A stretch of 64,000 nucleotides of DNA, taken from Linnemannia schmuckeri (lineage: Eukaryota; Mortierellomycota; Mortierellomycetes; Mortierellales; Mortierellaceae). The translations under genes were made by a program, and so were the position numbers. Location of the stretch: NCBI GenBank assembly GCA_029449235.1, contig JANATG010000008.1:496001-560000 (forward strand). Direction: 5' to 3'. The notes below the pieces were generated by a model that did not search any database, was not told the DNA's origin, and saw only the letters and a program-made list of their open reading frames with translations. Of the stretch, positions 1 to 12,192 are shown in pieces; the first letter of the stretch is position 1, and every line of letters starts with the position of its first letter.

Positions 1-83
1 TCCCTTCGTTTTCCCCATCTCCTCCATCCATCCTTTCAACACCTTTTGCTCAAAGGGACAGCATCATATTCGCTTCCACACTC

Positions 84-3000
84 TCAGATATAGGTTGGGC
101 GCTGGCCGTTGGCGTTCACGTCGTCCTTGAGGGGCAAAGAGCTCGATGATCCGCTATGAGCAATCCCGCCAGATCCAATGTCGAGAATCTCTTGGAAACT
201 CTGCGGGCTGTCCGGAGAATTGGACCCAATATCAAAGCCTTCGCCGAAATCAAGCGTCAGTCGTTTTAGGTTTCTGCTGAGCGCTGAGGGATTGTACGAT
301 CCATCCGTCGGACTATAGTTGTGATCTTCATCATCGTCCAACATAGGCGCTCCCTTCTCATCCTCGGGCGTGTAGGGTCCCTCATCCTCTTCGACAATCG
401 TGGCCGAGTTATAGGGGGGCGGTACCGAGTCATCATCCAACTCGTCAGAATCAATAAGATCGGCAATCTGAGATTCAAGGCACAGTCTGGTGATCGTCTG
501 ATAATCACCCTCCTCGTCCGTCTAAAGAAAGAAACAAATCACCAAAGCACGCGATAAAAAATGTTAGGCAATTCAAAATTAAGATGCTACAAGAACGGCG
601 GCAAAAAATATACAGAGACGCACCATGACAACATGAATAGCACCAGGTTGATTGGCAATGTGGTGCAGGCAGCGGATGTTGTTTCCAGGAATAATTTGCA
701 CAAGATCGCCCTATATATGATAGAGCAAGCACGTCGAATGTTAGAACTTGTTGATGTGGAGTATTGAAGACCACGACAGTCTGTTAAGAGTAAAATAGGG
801 AAAACTTACAGTTTCAACATGGCGAATCTCAATGAACGAAGGGTCAAAAGCAATGACATATGGTAACGAGAGTGCGCAGAAGGTAGGCATTCCTTCCCAG
901 TGGATAATCCATCCGTTTCGCGCCCGACGACCAATCTTGTCCACATAGAATGCGAATTCTAATAATTTTTTTTTTAAAAAAAAAATCAGTTTTGCTTGCA
1001 AAACATTGGTGAGGAGATATTGACCGACGAAAAAGCACCTAGGAATTCAAAAGTGTTGTACCTTCATAGCAAAGCAAGAAGGTGAAGGTGTCACCAGCTC
1101 CAATACGATAAATGGCGAGAGGCTTAAGATTTTCGTCCTTCTTGTGGACAAAGTCCAGTGTAGGGTCACTCTTATCGAGCAATTCCTGCGTGTTGGTGTT
1201 GAGATCGATCAATTCGAAACCCTTGCTGCATCCAACACAGAGCGTGTTTCTCAAAAAATGAAGCGAAGTGACCTCACGAGGAATGTAAAACTCCTATAAA
1301 CGCATGTAAGTAGAAAGAGTAAGCACTTGCGCAGATAGTCCCTCTACTCTTTGCGAATAAAGAACACCAGAATAGCGTTGGACGTACCCTGTGAACCTTG
1401 AACATTTCGTTGTTGCCTCCACGAAGCATGGTTCTGAACATGTGTTTGTTCTTCTTGGAGCCGTCCTGCTCGATCGGCTCCAGAGTCTTGATGTTAGAGT
1501 TTGAATCTAAAGCATTGCTTGAATTTTTGACAGTTCCCACCAGGGTCTTGCCCTGGCAGACACCGGTCTTGAAGAAGCTGATGGAGGATCCCAGCTTCTT
1601 GCCTCTCTTGTTAGGATTATTGGGGTCGCTGGGGTCAAGCGCCTCGAGTCCATAGGCGAGCAACTGCTTCTCTGCGAGCACAAGCAAGATACGTTCGTCC
1701 TCCATAACGTCGATCTGTGAGACGCGCTCGCGAGGCAAGACTCTGATAAACTGTCCCTTAGGTTTGCCAACAAACACACCAGAGTCTGTTCCGATAACAA
1801 GACGCCTTCCATTGTCTGTGAACATCGCATAATAAAGAAAATATGTCAGTAAATATTAGAAGTAACAGGAGTAACAGGTCAACTTTCAAGAACTTCAAGT
1901 GCGCCGTGCTTACCGTAAGTCGAGGAGCAGTTGACCTTGTTGCTGGCAGGGAAGTACCTCTCGGAGACTGGAAGAAGTTTCCAAGAGTCAGCCTTGTTCT
2001 TCAGCGCTTGAATCTGCTTCTGGATCCTGTCCATCCAGTTTTTCCGTCCAGCATGCGTGGTGGCATACAGGGTGAACGAGCCTCCGTGACGTCCGATATG
2101 GCTAAAGACAATGGGGAATCCTGACTTGTCGGAGGTGATTTTGGATAGTGGGTTCGAAGTGGGCGTGATCTTGGCGACAACATTACTGGCGTGGGAGGGC
2201 TTGTGCGGTATCAACGACGATGTTCGACGAGAAGACTTCATCGCTGGCTCTTCCATAGTCGAAAGTGTCAAGAGCTCCAGACGGATAGGTCGCTTGTGGA
2301 CCTTGTAGCCTTCGGGACCCTTGCCCTTTTTCTCCTTGGTCAACAAAAGGACATGATCAAAGAGGAACACGTAAATGTCGGCGTGCTCAGAGCTAGTTCC
2401 CTTCTTCTTGAGTGGTCCCTTCATGATCAATTGGCGATCCTTGGCAAGAAGGTTCAGTTCCTGAGAATTGTCGAAATCAAATTCAAGGTTGCGGCGTGAA
2501 GAGAGTTGGATGAAGGAAATTAGAAAAAGGTAACCTAATATAGCAACGCTACCGGCAAACGATCAACAAGTGCACAGCATGGCTATGAAAACAACATACC
2601 ATTGGCTCTCCCTTCCATGTCAAGCCCTTGTTGATCTGTCGCAGGTTGAAGGCATTCTCGCACTTTCCTGACTCCAAGTTGACCTTTTGCAAAAAATCCT
2701 TGATGATATTGATGACCTGGGGTATCGCTGTCTTGTCGGGGTTGTCGTCCTTGGTATATTTGAGAACCGCCTCAAGCAAAAGTGGATAACGACCCAAACG
2801 AGTTGTGGGCTTGGTCAAGTATCCGTTCAGCTCCAGCTTTCTCGACTCAGGTCTTCTCTCCGTTTCCTAAACGCACGAAAAAAGAATACGCCAAAAAGAA
2901 TGTACGGCGATAAGGATATAAAAAATAATGCACCTGAACTAAACAGGACTAGAACATAAGAATAAAAAAATCTCAACATACCTCGACGAATCTGCTAAAG

Positions 3001-6000
3001 GCACTATTTGTGGACTTTTCGTGCTCAAACTCGTACTTGGCCTCGATCTGGTTCGCGCCGTACAAGACGAAAGGTGCAAAGTTGACTACATGCTCCAAAA
3101 AGATATCGCCCACCTCGGGTATAACAGAGTATGCCTGCTGTCGCTTGAGAAGCGCCTCTCCAAGCTTGGAGTTGACAGCATATACATCCTTGATGTTGTA
3201 AAAGACTCTATCGATAAAGGATTCCCGTCGAGATTCCGGGAGGAGGTCCATGTTCCGGATTGGCGTGATCCATTTCTATTTATCAAGTTGCAATGGAATG
3301 CTTATTAACCATTGTCCATTCATAACAAGCAAGCTCTTTCTCCTAATTGCATGTCGCCTGCGTACAGCCCCATTTCCACATTGATACATACATCGTTGAG
3401 GTATTTTAGGTCGTTGACAAAGTCCTTCTCGGTGTAGATCAACTCATATATAACTTCCTGACGCTTCTTCTCGTCGGAAGACACAGCATCCGAAATTTCC
3501 TTTGGCACAGAAGTAATCCAGAGTCGTTGATCCTTCTTTTCCTTAGAAGACGATCTGCTCAAGGCGCGCTTGAGACCGCCATTAGGCGTCAAGTTCAGGC
3601 GAGATTGCTACATCAATGGACAATGGACAGTCAAGAGTCATGTTAATACCGGGCATTTTTTTCTCGAAAGTGATCCGGGACATGAAGTTATTTACGAATC
3701 ATACCTGCTCCAAACGACGTGGGCATGCAATACTGTAGCAGAGTTTGTCACGCGTGCAAGTAGGGGAGTAGCAGTCCGTCAGGAGGGTAAAGACACCATT
3801 GACAGTGTCTAGCTCATCTGTTGCTTCAGGTGCCGGGTACGAGGGTCGATAGTCAATTGATTCCATGGAGCGAATGCGAGGTCCTCCTGTAATCGTCTTG
3901 TTGCGGAATTGGTACAGCTCATTGACACTGTCGCGAAGTCGGTGGTCATATGTCACATCGTGGAAGAGCTTTTGTGCATCCAGAGCTCGTCCAAGAAGCA
4001 GCGCCAAATTCCTGTCCGTCGTTTTGATAATAAATGCAATTTTGTCCTATGTATCCATAAATATCAAATCAATTTGTTAAGGGACAATGCTTCGAAAAAT
4101 GTCAAAACATCAAAGTTGTTCAAGGTAACATCGGCACTTACCACTGCATCCCGTCCGTCAAAGCAGTCCTTGTATTCAATAGAGTCCTTAATACGAGAAG
4201 ATGTCGTAATTCGTTGAACAAAGGCATTGGCAACACGTGAAAGCAGTGCTGGGTAAACAATTGGAGGCCTCTTGACTGCTGCTGGTGGTCCTAATGCGCC
4301 AGCGGAGATAGACCCAAGAGCAGCCTGTCGGACTGCAGGATCAAAAGTGGGCGGACTGTAGGAAGAAAACGACTGCGAACGCTCGCCATGAAGACGAGAG
4401 ATTTTGGCCTGGGCAGGTGGCATCCGGACATACTCTGCACTCCTCCGGGAAGCTTCTGATTGAGGGAGACTGGTGACAAGGAAGACGGGAGGATTGGCTG
4501 CACATGGGGAAAAACCATAAGAGAAAGAAAGGACATTTGAGGTCAATGCGTCTATTGCGAGTGTCCTTCTTGCAGACATTGGACTCGATTTAACAAATGC
4601 ACCGAGATTGTCATGGTCTTGTAGTCATATCATTCTTTTTCCTACCTGTTCGATTGGCCAGAGGGGGGTTGGAGCCCTGACGGGCGCGACCTGGAGAAGG
4701 AGTACGTGCACGCATCGAAAAGGGATCCGTGCGACCAGGAGGGTATCCTTGAGCTGAATGGATAGAAATTTGTGGAGTTGAGCTGCCGTTGGGTGTCGTC
4801 GAACGAGGCACCGATATACTGTCAAAGTCGGCATAATAATCCGATGCGACAGAGTGTCCCGAGTAGGTCGATGACTTTGATGCAGAGCGCTGACGATTGG
4901 GATGAAATTCCATGCCAGGCTCGGGATCCCGACTATACATGTTGGGGGCCGGATAAAGCGCAGGTTGGCGGTTTGAAAATCCTGATTCTATGCTTGCTGT
5001 CGAGTCCAGACTGATTCTACCGCCGTCCAAATGCTCACTAATGGAGAGTTTCCGGTAGGGTGCATTGGTATGGTAGTGACCTTCCGGGAAACCGAGCTGT
5101 CCATTGTGAAGTCGGGGTGTTGGAGAGATGGGTGCGTCGGAGAGTTGATGACGAACCAATTGGCGGTTGGGACTGGAAGGATAAGGCGGTTGTTGTTGGT
5201 AAGCGGGTGAAATATTGGGAGGGTAACGACCGTTGTTATACTGAGAGGCAACGGACGATTGCCTGTCCAGCCCTTGGTGATCACCGCCATAATATGTAGG
5301 TTGGATCTGGTTGGAGGCGGCACGTCGATGGGTGATGGGAATACCTCCGTTCTGAGCAGGCTGGTCGCTCCATGAAGCAGGCGGCGGGCGGATATTGGGA
5401 TGATGGGCCGCCGGGCCGTTGCCGTATGGGTTTTCATGGTCCCAGCCTGGAAGCGATTGTGTTGAAAATCGAGGATTGGATGAGAATTGGCTGGCGATTG
5501 GGTAACCTCCTTGAGCTGACTGTTGTGGCGGTGGACGCATTTGGGGTCGATGTCCCATTCCTGACCCCGGCCCTGATCCTGGTCCTGGTCCTGGTCCCAT
5601 TCCTCCAAGTCCTCCGTTGCCCATGGGACCGTCCGCTCTCTGCGAATAGGCTGGTGGTGCAGGGCGAACGGGCCTATAGTCGCCAGGATATCCCTGTCCT
5701 TGGTTTGGGTTCATCGGGCGAATAGGCGGTGAGCCGTAATATGCACCAGGACCAGGCCCTCCAGGAGGTCTCATTGATGGACCGTTAGGACGGACAGGAC
5801 CGCCCAGCATGGGTGGCACTGGTCGGGGAGGTCCCTGAGTCGAGAATCTAGGTGAGTATGGATCTGCAGCAGGTCCTGGTCCCGGCTGCTGGATGCCTTG
5901 TTGTGAATATGGGAGGGAAGTGGGCGGACCTGGCTGGACGGGTGATGATAATACAGGCGGTCTCTGAGAAGGAGGAGGAGGCGCCACGAACCCTTGAGGC

Positions 6001-6323
6001 GGCCCATGTGAGCCAGGAGAGGCTAGTTGCTGTTGTTGCTGTAGTGGAGGTTGAGCGTATTGTGATAGAGGCTGCTGAAGGGAAGGCTGGGGCGGTTTGG
6101 CGGGCGATCTTGCTGGCTGCTGGGTTGCGTAGGCACCCTGAAGCGGAGCTGACCCGGGGGCGACCTGGGTGGATGCACGATGCCTCGAGACATATTGGGC
6201 GCTTGTGTAGCCGTGATTGGCACTGGTGACGCCGGGGCCAAATGAAGCGGCGCCGCCCACGGGACCGGCCTGGGGAGAAGTAGGAGGTTCCTGCGGAAGG
6301 GCAGGGGCCAGGTTATCGGCCAT
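84..6323 (-). CDS. ROM2: Rho1 guanine nucleotide exchange factor (ROM2-like; DEP-DH-PH-CNH)
   Basis: The product should activate the Rho1 GTPase in the cell-wall integrity pathway at the plasma membrane. I join twelve exons: 6323-4646, 4497-4142, 4046-3705, 3607-3392, 3275-2982, 2866-2600, 2460-1914, 1815-1388, 1293-1062, 958-810, 710-624 and 521-84. The total is 5034 nt (1677 aa), in phase at every junction. Residues 1-560 are Pro/Gly/Gln-rich and look disordered. A DEP-like region follows at about 640-740. The DH domain (about 820-1030) starts near KKRQEVIYELIYTEKDFVND and contains WITPIRNMDLL. The PH domain (about 1050-1215) has QLIMKGPLKKKG and YVFLFDHVLLLTKEK. A CNH domain lies at about 1235-1570, and the C-terminal tail is acidic and Ser-rich. 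This order matches yeast Rom1/Rom2. The start follows a long CT-rich leader. Paralogue identity (Rom1 or Rom2) is not resolved. Confidence 0.93.
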
Positions 6324-6553
6324 GGATTAGAGAGAGTTAAGGATTATGATGCAAGGGTACAGTAGTAATAATAGCTGTTGTTGTAGTTAAAAGATGATGA
6401 TGATGATGGAGTGTACAAGCGTGTGTGTGTGTTGTTGTTGATGTTGTCCTTTTTGTGTTAATAGGGAGAGCGGGAAAGGAGCGGGAGGGAGTGCTATTGT
6501 TGTGGGTGGGTTGGAAGATGGATGATGACGGTTGAGGGAGAGTAGAAAGTACG

Positions 6554-6588
6554 GGTGAGTGAGTGAGTGAGTGAGTGAGTGAGTGAGG
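6554..6588. repeat. (GAGT)n microsatellite
   Basis: About eight perfect tandem copies of a 4-bp GAGT unit lie in the leader or promoter of the ROM2-like gene. The tract is likely length-variable. Confidence 0.9.
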
Positions 6589-6807
6589 AGGGTAGAAGAA
6601 AGGAGTGTGAAGGGAAAATAAAAAGAGGGAAAGATGGTGGCAACAATGGAAGAGAAAGAGGGAAGGGGGATGGATGTTAGTGGGAAGAGAGAGAGAGGGA
6701 GAGGATGATGGGTGTGACAGCGACAGACGGGGAGAGGAAAGGAAAAAGAAAAGGGAAGGTGTGTGAGTGTGTGTGAGTGTGTCAAGGAAAAGGGAGTGGA
6801 GTGAGAG

Positions 6808-6895
6808 AAAAAAAAAAAAAAAAAAAAAAAAAAAGGAGCTTTGTCCACCGCACACTGGACTCTCACACTGCACTGACAAGGAAACGCACAAAAAC

Positions 6896-6926
<31 letters not shown>

Positions 6927-6979
6927 GCGCGCCAGAGTCAAAAAAAAAAAAAAAAAATCAAAATAAAAAAAAAAAAAAA
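6808..6979. repeat. Cluster of four long poly(A) tracts
   Basis: Runs of A of about 27 nt (6808-6834), 28 nt (6896-6923), 18 nt (6940-6957) and 15 nt (6965-6979) stand within 172 bp. In the sense of the ROM2-like gene they are T tracts 0.5-0.65 kb upstream of its ATG. They could act as nucleosome-excluding poly(dA:dT) promoter elements, which is an inference. Confidence 0.85.
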
Positions 6980-7723
6980 GCTTCTTTCTCTCTTCAAACA
7001 AAGTACAGAAAAGTGGCACAAGGTTGGACGGCAAGGAAGGAGATGGATAGAAGAGGAAAAAAAAAAGAATACTGAGAAGGCAACTTTCTTCATATCACGC
7101 ATCACACTCATGGTTGCACATCATTCAGTTACTGTGTGCCCTAAGGGACGTGGTGCCCACTCGTCTTTTGAATGCCTAACATAGCCAACCAGTCAAGGCC
7201 AGCCATGCTCGTATGAGCCCGCTCATTCATGGACATGAATATTTCAATGTGAGAGTCAATCGATGCTCCAGACTCAACTCGCCCAACACATATGCACAGG
7301 GGGAGCCTCCTCTCTTATCTTGTACCTGTCGATTCCTGCTCTTGTGTCCCAAACACCTTTGTTTATGCTGTTTGTTTGCCACCACATCCCACACACACCC
7401 TGTCCACGCTGCTTTCTTGTACCTCGCTCAACCAACTTCCTCTTGCCGCGAAACGCGTTTCTCACACACACACGCCCAGAAGTTATGTCTTGCCTCCGCC
7501 CAACCCGACAAGGGCTTCGAGACACACAAAGCAAAAGTACTCCCAAGGCCAGCCTGTGATCAGATTTTTTTTTTTCCATTTAGAAAGCACTGCAACTCGG
7601 TGACACGGTGACGTCTTGATTCATATCGACGCCACTACTTTTTTCTTGCTTCAACTCTCCCCACCTTCCCCCTTTTCTTCCTTTACAAACATCCCAAATC
7701 ACACAAGACAAATAGATCTTGCC

Positions 7724-8431
7724 ATGGTATCCCAAGACAACAACGACGACATCAACGCAGCATATATGAACATGCTCAACAGGAACATCCCAGGCGTCGG
7801 AAACAACCCACTCACTCCCATCACCACTACCACGACAACGACAACAACGAGACCAACGCACCTCACGAACAAGACCATCGACAGCACCCTCACCATGTCC
7901 CCAGTGACCGAGAACCAGCGCCACGCGATCGATACCCTCCAGGCAGCTGTCAAAGACGCACTCTATATCTCCGAGGGCGAAGAACCTTACCAAACTGTCC
8001 ACATCTCCACTACAACTGGTACCGCACCAACATCAGCTCTGACAAAGACGACGTCATTTCCCACAGAACAAGAGTTCGCCACTATACTCCACACCACCCA
8101 ACTCTTACCCTCCTTCCAACAACTGACCCAAAACGAAGACGAGGACGAAGAAAGCATCTGCGAAAAATCATCCAACCTCCAATCGATCCTCAACAAATCC
8201 AACCCCGGATCCGAGAAGCTCGCACAAGCACTCCACGATATCTTTGGCTTTTCTTCCTCTTCAAACGTATCGACGACGACAACTACCGCTGCTGTTGATA
8301 CAACAAAGAACGACAAGATGGTCCTCTATAGGGTTGCTGATCCTTCGTCCTCGACAAAAGTCCATGTCTGGGTCCTTGGTTGGATTGATGGTGATCTCGT
8401 TGGTCTCCATACCATTAGCATCGAATCTTAA
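7724..8431 (+). CDS. Nuclease A inhibitor-like (NuiA family) protein
   Basis: This is a single-exon gene of 235 aa. I chose the ATG at 7724 (context gccATGg) over the upstream in-frame ATG at 7616, because the extra 36 residues read like translated leader. Residues 1-50 are Asn/Thr-rich with a poly-Thr run. The rest resembles NuiA: an early segment QAAVKDALYISEGEEPYQTV, an acidic middle, and a C-terminal segment with VLYRVADPSS, KVHVWVLGWIDGDLVGLHT and a short tail. In cyanobacteria NuiA binds and blocks a sugar-non-specific DNA/RNA nuclease. The fungal role is unknown; controlling an endogenous EndoG/NUC1-type nuclease is one guess. The gene has no intron, unlike the conserved genes on either side. 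An AATAAA lies 16 nt after the stop. Confidence 0.62.
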   Translation: MVSQDNNDDINAAYMNMLNRNIPGVGNNPLTPITTTTTTTTTRPTHLTNKTIDSTLTMSPVTENQRHAIDTLQAAVKDALYISEGEEPYQTVHISTTTGTAPTSALTKTTSFPTEQEFATILHTTQLLPSFQQLTQNEDEDEESICEKSSNLQSILNKSNPGSEKLAQALHDIFGFSSSSNVSTTTTTAAVDTTKNDKMVLYRVADPSSSTKVHVWVLGWIDGDLVGLHTISIES

Positions 8432-8757
8432 TACAAATGTTAAAGCAATAAAGCAAACAAAAAAATTCACAGCGAGGAATGAAGAAAAAACAGTTTTTTT
8501 ATTATCGTGGTGCGTGCATCTATGAGCGTAATCCAGATCAACACAAGTGAAGAATGCGGGGTGTGTGAAAGGGGAGATGGGTAATATGAGATGAGAATGA
8601 ATAAAAAAAGAGCAACAAAACAAAAAGTAAAAAAAGGACACATGAAAAAGCAAAAAAGAGTCGGGAGTGCGTGTATCAATCAAACCATGTGTTCAAAATG
8701 ATCTAACTGAGTGAGAGAAGAGGAGAGAGGAAAATGGAAAGATGGAATAAAGATGAT
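8432..8757. other. Convergent 3' intergenic region
   Basis: These 326 bp between the stop codons of the NuiA-like gene and IDH1 are A-rich and hold only 3' UTR signals. No gene is seen. Confidence 0.7.
8447..8452 (+). terminator. Polyadenylation signal AATAAA of the NuiA-like gene
   Basis: A canonical AATAAA starts 16 nt after the TAA stop at 8429-8431. The 3' flank is shared with the convergent IDH1 gene, whose stop is at 8758, so the two 3' UTRs probably overlap. Confidence 0.55.
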
Positions 8758-10476
8758 TTACAGGTTGGAGATGACAGCGAAAGTAAAGTCGGTGGTGGTG
8801 GAAGAACCGCCCATGTCGGGAGTCTTGACAGCGCCGCCCATGATGGTCTTGGAGACAGCGTTAGCGATCTTGTTGGCGTGGTCATCGAGACCGAGGTGAC
8901 GGAGCATCATAACCGACGAGAGGATCATGGCCGAGGGGTTAGCGGTGTTGCGTCCCTGGATATCCTTTCCGACGTGACGGCAGCCCTATTATTTTCAGTT
9001 GATTGTCCATTGGAAAAGACTGTTAGGAACAAGACCTAGAAAGTCATTACAACAGTCAGAATGATAAAGAAACAAGGAGAGAAAATAAGAGACTTACGGG
9101 CTCGAACATGGCGTACTCGCGACCAATGTTGCATCCGGGAACGATACCGGGACCACCGACGAGACCAGCACCGACGTTGGAGACAATGTTACCGTACAAG
9201 TTGGGCATGACCATGACGTCGAACTGCTGGGGCTTGGAGACGAGCTGCATGGAGGCGTTGTCGACAATCATGTCGTCAAACTTGATGCCGGAGGAGGCGT
9301 ACTCCTTGGAGACCTCGCGACAAGTGTTGAGGAAGAGACCATCGGCCAACTTCATGATGTTGGCCTTGTGGATGCAAGTGACCTTCTTTCTGTTGTTGCG
9401 GAGGGCAAAGTCAAAGGCAAAGCGGGCAATGCGCTCAGACTTGGTGCGGGTGATGACCTTGAGAGACTCGACGACACCGGGGTAGGACTGGTGCTCGAGG
9501 CCAGAGTACTCTCCCTCGGTATTCTCACGGATGATGGCAAAGTCGACGCCCTCGTGGCGGGTGGGGTAGCCGGGGATGTTCTTGCAGAGAACGAGAGAGG
9601 CGTACATGTCGAGGTCCTTGCGGATGGTGACGTTGAAGGAAGAGTGGCCGAGGGAGGAGACGGGAGTGTAGAGGATACCCTTAAGACCAACCTTGTTGCG
9701 TCTCAAGGACTCGACCGACTGCTTGAAGGTCTTGTCGTCAGCAGAGGTGTAGCCAGAGACATCGAACTGCTCCCAGTCGACAGGGACGTTGGCGGCCTTG
9801 AAGATGGTCTTGACAGCTGAGGCAGTCTCCTGTCCAATACCGTCACCGGGGATCAAAGTAACGGTGTAGCGGCCTCCAAGCTTGGAAGAGGGGACCTATT
9901 ATCCATGTTTGCAAGGGTTCATTCTATTAGTTCTATCGCTCTCTGTCAGTAGCCCTTGAATATTGACGGCTTCTTATTCCTGCTCCATGGTCCTCTTTCT
10001 TCTTGTTTTTTAAGTCTTCCATAGGCGCTGCAAGGGTCGATGTCGATGTGTCGATCCAATTGGCTTGAAAATGTAAACGAGGGCAACGAGACACACAACT
10101 TACATCCTGAACCTGGGGGAGGATGGTGGAGGTGCTCATGGCACGGGGACCCATCTAAAGATCAGAGAACAAGATAATAACAACTCGTTAGTATATGTCT
10201 AGTCTCACATTCACAAGTCAAGCTATGTGGGGCATGTCTGAAAGTCAAAGGGCAAAGCAAGGGTCCAAAGAATATGGGTTTGGGTATATGTATGATGAGG
10301 TGTGGGAAAGGTTCTTGTTGTTGCTGTTGTAGTTGTCGATCGAACGAAAATAATAGCAATGAACAAAAAGGGGAGCGTGTGATAGTTGGGAAAGTGTGTG
10401 AGAGAGTGAGAAGTAAGAGATTTACCTTGGTGAGGGTGGAAGTCAAGGACTTTGAGAGGGAGATGGTACGGAGCAT
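8758..10476 (-). CDS. IDH1: NAD-dependent isocitrate dehydrogenase subunit 1, mitochondrial
   Basis: This is a TCA-cycle enzyme subunit; the Idh1/Idh2 hetero-oligomer converts isocitrate and NAD+ to 2-oxoglutarate, CO2 and NADH in the matrix. Four exons, 10476-10426, 10154-10104, 9895-9098 and 8985-8758, join in frame to 1128 nt (375 aa). The N-terminus is a mitochondrial presequence rich in Leu, Ser and Lys with no acidic residue in the first 17. Family motifs seen are LIPGDGIGQETASAVK, ENTEGEYSGLEHQS, VTCIHKANIMKLADGLF, IIVDNASMQ-like (MIVDNASMQLV), NLYGNIVSNVGAGLVGGPG and the C-terminal GGSSTTTDFTFAVI. Details such as AMFEPGCRHVGKDI fit yeast Idh1, the regulatory subunit, better than Idh2. 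The length is typical. Confidence 0.95.
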
Positions 10477-11621
10477 GGCTGCTTGGATGATCGTGAGGGG
10501 AGAGGAGGGGAGAGGGTTGATGGGAAAGGGGATCAAAAGAGAGAAGAGAAGAAAAGAAGAGGAAGGGTAGCAGGGGATAAATAACAACAACAAAAAAAAG
10601 AACCCCCGCACTCGTCGTCGTCGTCGTCTTCTGTTTATCGATAAGAGGGCGGGTTGCCAAATGCGGCCGTACACAGTCACGTCACTATTGAAAAAGCAGG
10701 CAGCCATCATCATCGTTTTTTGAGAGCAATTTTGTCTGCGGGGAGAGAATGAAATTTTTCTCTGATCAAAAGATAACGACGACTTTCCCATGTGGGCGGG
10801 TGTCTTCCTGGCCCAAGCGTGCCGGACACAGGCACCATTAAAAAATTCATCATACCAAAAACACTTTTTTTTTTTTTATCAGCTGCAATCATTTGCAATC
10901 AGATACCCATTGATAAAAATACTCGTTGACACCATTTCTTCTACATTCTTCATTCTTCATGTTCGTTCTAATTGCTGCCTATGCTTTCTTTATTCAAGAC
11001 TACATCAAAGATCTAATTAAACAACAAACTAGTCTTAAATAAAGAAAAACATATAGCAACAATAGAACACAAGGAGGGAAGAGGGAGGGGGGAGGGCTCA
11101 TGACGACTAAAAGCTAACAGAGAAACGAAAGAAAAGAAAGAAGCCATTAAGAAATAAAAAGGCGAGATTTAGAAGTCAACTGAGTGAAAGGGTGTAACAA
11201 TCGGGCAAAGCTGAAAGAGAGAAGGTTAGGAAAGTAATGAAAATAACAGGGGCGGAAGAAAGAAAAGAGGGAGAGAGGGAATGAGAGAGGGTAGTGTGGA
11301 GGGTAGTGTGGGGTATGAAAAAGGAGGTCAAAATATGAACAGGTTTACCCTTTTGAAGTGATAAAAAAAGGAGGAGGAGGGGTCGTTATGGTACATCCTT
11401 AGTTGGAAATGAGAACGAGAACGAGGGTGTGGGTCTTCAAATCATCGAAATAAAAGTAATTACAAACACAGACACCAAAAAAAAAGCCACATCTCAATGC
11501 AGATAATATGATGCTCTTTGGGTGGAGATCACATCAATTGCTAGAGGTAAAAAATAAAAACAAAAATAAAAAAAATACCAGATTTGTACAAAGTGGCCTA
11601 CGAAAAGGAAAGAGAAAAAAG

Positions 11622-11655
<34 letters not shown>

Positions 11656-11700
11656 TTCTCATAGCAGAGAAAAAAGTGATCAGGTTACACCAGTCAGAAA
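10477..11700. other. Intergenic region between IDH1 promoter and APSES gene 3' end
   Basis: About 1.2 kb. The first 120 bp upstream of the IDH1 ATG are CT-rich on the minus strand. The rest is A/G-rich on plus and carries an A30 tract at 11622-11651 just beyond the stop of the minus-strand APSES gene. No coding sequence is supported. Confidence 0.65.
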
Positions 11701-12160
11701 TCAACGCGACCAGCCATCGTCTTCTCCAGGCACCTTGGATGAGATCATGTTGTTGGGTTCAGGCACACACTTGTACTCGCCTCCAACGCATTGAAAGACC
11801 TGCTCCCCAAGCACAATCTTCTTCGGTAAAATCATCCGACCCCCATCCTGTTTCCAGGGCCGGCTGCCATCGTCCTGCGACATCCGCTGAAGAGCCTGGC
11901 CAGCCTTGAAAAACTCGACCAGCTCCTGGTGCGACAGACCAGGCGAGGAACTTGCGCTCTGCTGTTGTTGCTGCTGTTGTTGCTGCTGGTGGTGGTGCGA
12001 GTAACTGGAATGTTCTTGGTCAGGCGACAGTTGGCTAGGCTGCGAAAGATGTTGATGTTGCTGCTGCATAGGGTGCTGCAGCATTGGCTGCAACTGGAAT
12101 GGATGATTTTGCTGTTGCTGATGGTGATGTTGATGCATATGCTGCTGTTGTTGCTGTAAC

Positions 12161-12192
<32 letters not shown>

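Larger units (their letters stand above)
6324..7723. other. Divergent intergenic region between ROM2-like and NuiA-like genes
   Basis: About 1.4 kb serves as 5' flank for both neighbours. The left half is purine-rich on plus, so it is CT-rich in the sense of the minus-strand gene, and it holds a GAGT microsatellite and a cluster of A tracts. The right half, from about 7200, has many short CA-rich stretches. Long open frames here are low-complexity translations of these tracts. No gene is supported. Confidence 0.7.

Noticed and set aside
6387..7034. Long minus-strand open frame of Phe/Ser/His/Thr-rich sequence upstream of ROM2
   Set aside because: It is a translation of the CT-rich leader and poly(T) tracts, with no domain; the ROM2 ATG at 6323 is well supported.
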